Origin: Cannabis sativa
Lineage: Eukaryota > Streptophyta > Magnoliopsida > Rosales > Cannabaceae
Assembly: GCF_029168945.1 (NCBI RefSeq)
Contig: NC_083603.1
Span: 7,998,001 to 8,062,000, forward strand
Length of the DNA: 64,000 bases
Direction of reading: 5' to 3'
Part shown: piece after piece, positions 55,924 to 64,000 of the stretch
Layout of the letters: every line of letters begins with the position of its first letter
Position numbering within the stretch: position 1 is the first letter of the stretch
Notes under the pieces: generated by a model
Seen by the model: the letters and a program-made list of their open reading frames with translations, nothing else
Database searches by the model: none
Told to the model about the DNA's origin: nothing
Made by a program: the position numbers and the translations under genes

Positions 55924-58034
55924 TTTTCTATAATAGGCATTTTTGGTCTAAATTTTACATTTTTATCTTATTAAGAAAAATTAAACAATAAAGAAAATAC
56001 AAAACTTTTTTTTTTCAAAAATACGAACTGACTAAGCAGTCCGCACATACGTATGGACACGTTGATAACATTTTAGGAATGAGCATATGCATGTGATTCT
56101 TATGAGTCTTTGTGGCCCACTACCTCTAAATGACCCCACTTATTACTAACATATTAGACCCCGCTGCCAACTATTCCTATACATAATATAACGTAGACAT
56201 CAGTGGCCACCATATGGACTCAATAGCTAGGTAGCTAGTATGAAGGTCTATTCTCATATTTATTAATATTGTATACATTTTGTTACTATTTAACGAATAA
56301 TTGAAAAAAGTTTAAAAATAACTAAACATAAATCATAAATTTTGTTTTAAAAAAACATAAAAAGTTATATGTTGTTATTAATTCATTTTCTTTTATGTTG
56401 TTTTTGTAACAATTTATATTCAACTTTAAAATATTTGATAAAACAAAATTATTAATTTCTACGTTGTTGTATAGTTTATTACAAGTTGTTTATACTATAT
56501 TGTTTTTTCAACATGTAAAAATATAGAGTTTTACGATTCAAAACAAAAACTCATATCATCCCTTAATTCTAAGAAATAAAACTTATACCAATCTTGATAC
56601 ATAATTTGGAGAAATAGGATGACAATAAACATTATGTTGATAGGAAGAGATTCCGAATATGATCAATAAAATTAAAAATGTTAGATCAACAGCTACATTA
56701 TAAATATGAATTTTATGTTCAATTTATAAATTTAGGATTTAATAACATGATGATGTCTAATTACTGATATTGGAATAACCAAAGTTGTTTTAATATTTTT
56801 GTATAGTTGTTTTTAAGTTGTTTAGTGTGTTTACTGTAATTATTTTCTTCATTCATTATAGTTGTTTTCTTGATTCACATATATTAGCCAATAGATTTTT
56901 TATAAAAATATATATATAATTTTAGTGCATTCTGATAATTTTCGAAAAATTAGAATAAAAACAACTCAAGTGAATTTTTTGGTACTATAATGAATATAAT
57001 GTATTAGAATTTTAATATAAAAAATATGTTGTTTTTACGTTGTTGTCATGTTTGTTTTACGTTGTTGTCCATGAGTTTGAAAGAAAAATTATACAAAGAA
57101 ATACAAAAATAACACAAATATAACGAAAAATGTGATTAAAAACCATAAAACAACTAAACCTAAATAAATATTTTGTAACAACCAAAAATCAAATGTAAAA
57201 TGACACTACTATATAGATAAGAACAACTGAAAATAACTACATAGCATCTCAAAAATTACTACTAAAATCCTTAATCAAACATTAACACCTCTTCTAATAC
57301 ACAAAAGTTACAAGAAAAAACCCCTATAAATCAAACATAATGAAATTGCTCATCATAATGTTGAAAAACCTTACAGAAACCCTAATACCCAACCAAAGAA
57401 ACTCAAGATATCATACTTAGAACAAAACATTAAAAACTGAAAAACAACAAAAGAAAAACACCTCAAAAAATACATTTGCTTAGTGATAAAATATAACTGA
57501 ACAACAACAAAAAATGATAAATGGCTAAGTAGAAACAAAATGAAAATATGAACGAAATTCGGATCAACATTCTATAATCACAAAAACATACAAGAATTCT
57601 TTTACAACTATAAAAAAGAAAGGAAAACAACAATGCAAAACATAAACAAAAGAATTTTTCGCATAATAGACTAAAAATTAAAAAAAATTACAAAAATACG
57701 TTAACACTAATGTTTTTTTATTTTTACGCTTTGAATTTTTTTATTTACAAAAATACGTACTTCAGTAAAAATAATAAATTATTTTTTTGTTGTTTTATAG
57801 TTTATTTAAGCTTGTATTGTAGCTGCCACAATGTTATTTATTTTTGGTTGTTTTGTAGTTTTTTTATGATTGTTTCATAGTTGTCGTGATGTTAATTTCA
57901 CATTATTTTTTAGTTATTTTCTTACTTTTTGTTGAGAAAAGAGTATTTTTGTAATTTTAAAAGCGTACTTTTGTAAATAAAAATTTTAGGCCGTAAAATT
58001 ATAAATAAAACATAAAAATAGGGTATTTATACAT
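55924..58034. mobile_element. Probable non-autonomous DNA element E2, unit B
   Basis: Counterpart of 22,371-24,484 with the same imperfect inverted ends and TTGTTGTTTT tracts. No coding sequence supported. Confidence 0.4.
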
Positions 58035-58047
58035 GACATTACTTACA

Positions 58048-58230
58048 CTAGCATTTGATTATTTTCACTTTTTTTTTTTTTACTTTTTTATTTTCAACCT
58101 TATATGGCAATGGCCTTTTCTTTGAAGTTGATGCTTCTGGAATAGGTTGAGAAACACGGTCATCCTCCATTGCAATAGCGTTTACCCATTTTAGTTTGTA
58201 TTTTGGGTTTTTATGATTATTTAGTAACAT
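58048..58230 (-). CDS. Small hypothetical Lys-rich reading frame (60 aa)
   Basis: Starts MLLNNHKNPKYKLKWVNA, has a central DDRVSQPIPEAST and a Lys/Val-rich tail (KVKKKKVK). Composition is more protein-like than the surrounding AT-rich frames, but it is short and unrecognised, and its 3' end lies on a T-tract whose length differs in unit A. Probably an orphan exon. Confidence 0.25.
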   Translation of the reverse strand: MLLNNHKNPKYKLKWVNAIAMEDDRVSQPIPEASTSKKRPLPYKVENKKVKKKKVKIIKC

Positions 58231-59552
58231 TTTTAGGATCTAGAATTAGAAGAAAGGATGAAGAAGCTTTAGAAATAGTCATAGTCTTGTTACTCTTTCT
58301 TTCTTTCTTTTGTTTTTTTTTTTAAAAAAGGCCATAGTAAATTATGAATTTATGAACTAAAAAAAATAGTTTCACAAATAAAAAATGAGTGGAATGGGAG
58401 AACATGTGTACTGGAGAAGTTCTATTTTAAAAAAAAAAAAAAGAAACAGAGAGAGAGAAATGTGATGAATGTAAAAGAGTAGAAAAAAAATGAGTATTTG
58501 AGTGACGAGAGAGAGAGAGGGGGAGAAAATCATGTCTAACATGTAAAAATTGAAAAAATAGTGAAAGGTACATTGTATCAACATTAATGTGTAAGTAGTA
58601 ATTTTAAAATTTTTAAACTTTTAAAAATGTATTAAAAAAAACAATCAATGTTAAACTCATTCAAAATGTTGTTCACTAATAAGAAAGTAATAATATGTGA
58701 TTTTTTGTTGAATTGGGTAAATATCTTTTATTTAATTAATATTACAATTGTTTTTTTTTAATTTAAAGAGAGAGAAAAATAAAGAGAAAATAAAAAGAAA
58801 ATAAAAAAAAAAAGGAGAGAAAGGGAGTTACCATGTAAAAGAGACTAAACATAATCAATAAAAGTATTTTTGTAATTAAAGAACTTTTTGAAAAGTAAAA
58901 TTGAAAAATAAATTTTATAAAAAAGTTTAAAAAACCAAACATAAATAAAAATATAAAAAAGATACCAAATTTAACATACAGTGTAAAAATCCCTTTTATT
59001 TTAGTGATGTAACTTAATATCATAGTTAGTTTAATAAGACAAAAATATACAAAGAAATAAAACTTGGTAGTACTAACAATTGGTAAATATAAAATCTGTC
59101 TTGTATATGCGACTGGGAGAGAATATGAAAATATATAGGCTTATATATATTTATCTTGCCATCTCAAAAAATATATATTCTAAAAAAGATAAAACAGAAT
59201 TGGCATAATATTATAGAATCCAAATAATAATATAAATAATGTATTATTTAGGGAGAATAGAGATTTTGTTTTTTTAACGAATTGTACTAAATTCGAAGAA
59301 ATAGAGTAGATAAAAGAAAAGTAAGTATATATAACAAAGCATATATCCATAGAGCTAGATTAAGTAGAAAAGAAAACAACAGTTTCATTGGGGAGATGAT
59401 GTCTAATGAGGTATAGTAAAAAATAGAGAGAGAGAGTGTGTGTAATTGCATGATTAATAAAAAGAGAGAGAACATGTGTGTAATGTATATATATATTTTT
59501 TAGGAAATAAAGAAGAGAATTCGTGTGTGTAGGTAATGTATGTATATATATA
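58231..59552. other. Unit B end and unit C start
   Basis: AT-rich with GA tracts; match to the end of unit A stops at 58,672. From 59,053 it matches base 1 of the window. Low-complexity minus-strand frames at 58,372-59,023 are not genes. Confidence 0.6.
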
Positions 59553-60175
59553 CTAGAAGAGAGTTACGTGGCGAGCCACGTAAATATTAGTTTTATTTTA
59601 AGTTCTAGGGGTTTTTGTTTAAGAATTTAGTGACTAATTGTAAATTATGTTATAAACGATATGTTTTATAAAACTAATTGTTAAGGTTATAAACGATTTT
59701 TTTTATATAGAGTTTAAATTTTATATTGATGATTGTTATTTAAGGTGGGTATCGGTGTAGTTTTTTTTTTAATTTAATAAAAGATTGTTTAATTTTTTAG
59801 GTTTAATTATTGGGTTTAAACGTTCAAAAAAAAGATTGTTTAATTTTTTGGGTTTAAAAAAAAAAAAAAATCGTCTAAGCCTAATCTGTTAAGCTAATCG
59901 TGTAACAATATTAATATTTGTTAATTTTTTATTTATTTGTTAACGTTTAACGGTTAGTTATGTTAGAGAGATATGTGGCTAGGATTATTTTTTTTAATTT
60001 AAAAAAAGATTGTTTAATTTTTTAGATTTAATTTAATTTTTTGGGTTTAATTATTTATATATTTTTTAAAGTTAACGGGAGATCAAACCTATCGTTAAAT
60101 TTAACAGAATATTCTTTTAGTATATTCTGTTAAACCAAGAAATACCGTTAGATAGACACTTTTAATATATAAAGA
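59553..60175 (-). mobile_element. Helitron H3, complete non-autonomous (623 bp), unit C only
   Basis: On the minus strand it starts TCTTTATATATT (60,175) and ends with hairpin TTACGTGG ctcg CCACGTAA, then CTCTCTT and CTAG (59,553), sitting between A and T inside a TA run. Unit A has the unoccupied site at about 507. No coding frame; the 5' subterminal block (gatcaaacct...aacagaatattc) is shared with H1 and H2, so they are one family. Confidence 0.88.
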
Positions 60176-60573
60176 TATAGATTGATATATAGGTTAATTA
60201 GGGTTAATATTATACTATTATTAATATAATTTGAGTTTTATGGAGATATTTTTGTATTTTTTATAGAATTAAAAATTAAAAAATGAGAAAATTAAGGAGA
60301 GAAGAGAAAAATAGCCTTAAAGCAAATTTAGAGTGCCATGTCATCGCCTCATATTTCTCCTTTATATAGATATATAGATTCTTGGTTTATGAGAAATTCA
60401 TGGGTGACTTTTTATTTTTATTTAATAAAATAATAAAATATTATTTATATATAATAAAATAATAATAAAACAAATCCTATTAATATTTGAATTGATATTT
60501 AGCATATTTCAACCCTATATATAATCACAACTATAACTCTAGAAATTAAAAATATATATATATAAAAAATAAA
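60176..60573. other. Non-coding flank left of E3, unit C
   Basis: AT-rich, matches unit A 511-876 and unit B 25,126-25,487. No gene. Confidence 0.6.
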
Positions 60574-61092
60574 GGGAAAAAAACAAAAAAATACCAAAAA
60601 GGAAAAAAAATTACAAAAATACTTTGGGCCGGCCCATTAAACATTTATACAGTCCACATACAAATATTTACAAAAATACCACATGCACTAAGCCTTCAGC
60701 TGTACAGAGCGAACCATGAAGATGAAAATACGCGCTCGTTTCAAAACCGCAAAACAACCAAAATGAAACCAAAACGAGAAAAATACAACTATTAATTCAG
60801 GCAAAATCAACTCAAAAAAATATCTGCAATGATCTAAACTGAAAATGACGAAAAAAAAATCAGAAAAACTGTGAAGAAACTGAAATTACACATTTGTTTT
60901 CTATTTTATTCGATCAAAATAACTCCCCCTAATATCGAAATCTATATTCATGAAATGTAGATCTGTAACAAACAGATCTGGAGCTCCCACTAAATCCAAA
61001 ACAATGTATGATGTGAAAAATTAAAAAAAAAAACCTAATGAATAATACATCTACGTTATATACACTTGCATTTTGATTTATTTTTTGTTTTG

Positions 61093-61680
61093 GTTGCCTT
61101 ATAGTTGCATTATCGTTTTATGATAGTTTATATATTTATATGCAAGAATTTAATTTGATGGGGACTAAGAAATAGTAGTTATACATAGTAAGTTTTGTGC
61201 AAATAGTTGCATATTAATTTTATAGTGAAATAACATATGCAAGTAGCAAAACTATAACAAAACTACAAAACAACTGTATGCAAGTGCAAATAGTTGCCTT
61301 ATAGTTGCATTATCGTTTTATGATAGTTTATATATTATGCAAGAATTTAATTTGATGGGGACTAAGAAATAGTAGTTATACATAGTAAGTTTTGTGCAAA
61401 TAGTTGCATATTAATTTTATAGTGAAATAACATATGCAAGTAGCAAAACTATAATAAAACTACAAAACAACTGTATGCAAGCGTAAATAGTTGCCTTATA
61501 GTTGCATTATCGTTTTATGATAGTTTATATATTATGCAAGAATTTAATTTGATGGGGACTAAGAAATAGTAGTTATACATAGTAAGTTTTGTGCAAATAG
61601 TTGCATATTAATTTTATAGTGAAATAACATATGCAAGTAGCAAACCTATAATAAAACTACAAAACAACTGTATACAAACT
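61093..61680. repeat. Three tandem copies of a 197-200 bp unit in E3
   Basis: Each unit begins gttgccttatagttgcatta (61,093, 61,293, 61,490) and ends with 'caaaacaactgtat'. Units differ by few bases. No coding frame. Confidence 0.9.
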
Positions 61681-62149
61681 ATAATACAGGAAAAACTCTT
61701 TGAACATCAACATCCATGATAAATCTCATTGTTACCCATTGATGATATAAAAATGGGACTGACCAGGTTAATCTAATCTATTAGCTTTGCCACCTTTACT
61801 CATAAATCTTAATCATGTTTGTCCTAATACTTTTCTAATATTAATTTTATAACTCTACTCACGTCAATACTACTATAAGCATGAATTAGATCGTTTTCTT
61901 TTCAAATACATATAGAAGGTGTAAAATTTCAAATATGGGAGAAAACCAAAAAGAAACCGAAAACAAACCTCGGTTCGAACATCAGCACCAACATTAGCTT
62001 TTTTCCCAGAAACGTTGACAATGAAATCTCTGCATTATTTGTTGAGCAAACATACATAAGAAGCACAATGATTTCTATACTCTTTCTGGCTTTATTCTCT
62101 ACACAGTCGCTCCATATGTTATCAAGGTCGGTTTCTTCGTAAGAATATA

Positions 62150-62590
62150 TAAGAAACTAGCATTACAATTAAAAATTAAAAATAAAAAGAAAAGAAGAAT
62201 TGTTATGTAAAAAAATTTAAAATTAAAAACTGAAATAAAATTAAAAATTAAAAATTAAAAATTAAAAACTAAAATAAAATTAAAAATAAAAAGAAAAGAA
62301 GAAAAAAAGAGAGTGAAATGATGGATTGATTGATAGAAGTCAATCCTAGACCTAAGCAACAATATATAAGAAACTAGCTTTACAATTAAAAATTAAAAAT
62401 AAAAATAAAAGAAGAATTGTTATGGAAAAAAATTAAAAATTAAAAACTGAAAATAAAATTAAAAATAAAAAATTAAAAACTGAAATAAAATTAAAAATTA
62501 AAAATTAAAAACTGAAATAGAATTTAAAATAAAAAGAAAAGAAAAAAAAAAGAGAGTGAAATGATGGATTGATTGATAGAAAATGAAAAA
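62150..62590. repeat. AT-rich duplicated block in E3
   Basis: Two roughly 200-bp copies (from about 62,152 and 62,367), each starting 'agaaactagc.ttacaatt', made of AAATTAAAA repeats and ending 'gagtgaaatgatggattgat'. Non-coding. Confidence 0.7.
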
Positions 62591-62806
62591 AGAGAGGGAA
62601 GAGAGTAGGATTTGATTGATGATGGATGGAATGATGACTAAGTGGTATTTGTGTAATAAAAGCAACTTTGTAAGTAAAAATGTAGTCATAAGCGTGTGTG
62701 AGTAAATTTGTAATAAATTGTGTAAAATGGATTTTTCATGTAAAAATTTCTAAAATAAATTGAACCTTAAACCCTATGTACAATTTGTTTTTTTTTTTTT
62801 TTATAA

Positions 62807-63754
<948 letters not shown>

Positions 63755-63762
63755 AATTAAGA

Positions 63763-64000
63763 GTTCGTTTGATGACAATTTTTTAATTAATTTTTTGTTT
63801 TTTTAATTAAAAAAGTAAAAATATTTTCTAAAAATATATTCTATAGAACTGTTTTCACTTTTTAATTTTTTAATTGAGAATCAAAATTTAAAAAAATATA
63901 TATTTTTGAAATTTTTTTAAACAATTTTTATTAATTAATATTTTGGACTTCGATTTTAACCTAGACCTTGGGACCTAGATTCGAACCACTGCTCTTCTGA
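63763..64000. mobile_element. hAT-family MITE remnant, unit C (runs off window)
   Basis: Same as 1,893-2,252 and cut by the window end. Confidence 0.6.

Larger units (their letters stand above)
25113..58672. repeat. Tandem segmental duplication, unit B
   Basis: Second copy of the locus. Its left edge joins at the position equivalent to about 60,212 of unit C, so the first roughly 1.5 kb of the unit is missing here. It is enlarged by the LTR retrotransposon at 27,240-39,482. It keeps about 2.1 kb (50,970-53,129: small repeats, a LINE fragment and most of the F-box gene) that unit A has lost. Its right edge is where the match to the end of unit A stops. Confidence 0.9.
60574..62750. mobile_element. 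Mutator-like element E3, complete in unit C
   Basis: About 2.18 kb flanked by 9-mers aaaaataaa (60,565-60,573) and taaaataaa (62,751-62,759). Unit B carries just one taaaataaa (25,479-25,487) at this place, a clean empty site. Ends are weakly inverted (gggaaaaaaac / agaaatttttac). The left part shares 'ttacaaaaatact...ggcccatt' with the right end of E1, so the two are related. No transposase. Inside are three 198-200 bp tandem units and AT-rich duplications. Confidence 0.75.

Overview
The window looks like nuclear DNA of a dicot plant. It is very AT-rich, with plant-type GT-AG introns, TA and GA microsatellites, plant transposon families (Ty3/gypsy Tat lineage, Helitrons, CACTA and hAT MITEs, Mutator-like elements, an L1-type LINE) and fragments of plant genes (S-domain receptor kinase, LONELY GUY, nucleotide-sugar transporter, SKIP22-like F-box). 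No RNA gene or CRISPR array was seen. The species is not assigned.

Layout: a locus is repeated in tandem, same orientation, about 98-99% identical by eye. Unit A runs from before base 1 to about 25,112. Unit B runs 25,113-58,672. Unit C starts about 58,673 and leaves the window. The ancestral unit held, left to right: a broken receptor-kinase 3' end (+), a Helitron end, a TIR element, a 2.4-kb Mutator-like element (E1), a Helitron remnant carrying transporter exons (H1), a hAT MITE, a two-exon gene of unknown function (-), a SKIP22-like F-box gene (-), a CACTA MITE and a second long element (E2). The copies then diverged. A holds a 4.8-kb Helitron-like insertion with a broken LOG gene (H2) and lost almost all of the F-box gene. 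B gained a 12.2-kb LTR retrotransposon and keeps the F-box gene whole. C gained a 623-bp Helitron (H3) and keeps a complete 2.2-kb element (E3) that is partly deleted in A and absent from B. Several deletion or tandem junctions carry 12-18 bp fillers that match sequence nearby.

The LTR retrotransposon (27,240-39,482, minus orientation) is GC-richer than its surroundings. It has near-identical 779/781-bp LTRs, a 5-bp target duplication, a primer site and a polypurine tract. Pol is one long open frame with dual RNase H domains, which places it in the Tat lineage. Gag and protease are broken by a stop and frame changes. Between pol and the 3' LTR lies an oppositely transcribed gene with its own TATA box, a 5'-leader intron and two coding introns whose phases join exactly into 990 codons. 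This is the most interesting object in the window.

Host-type genes with open frames are only the unknown two-exon gene (both copies intact) and the F-box gene (B only). The rest is pseudogene or mobile DNA.
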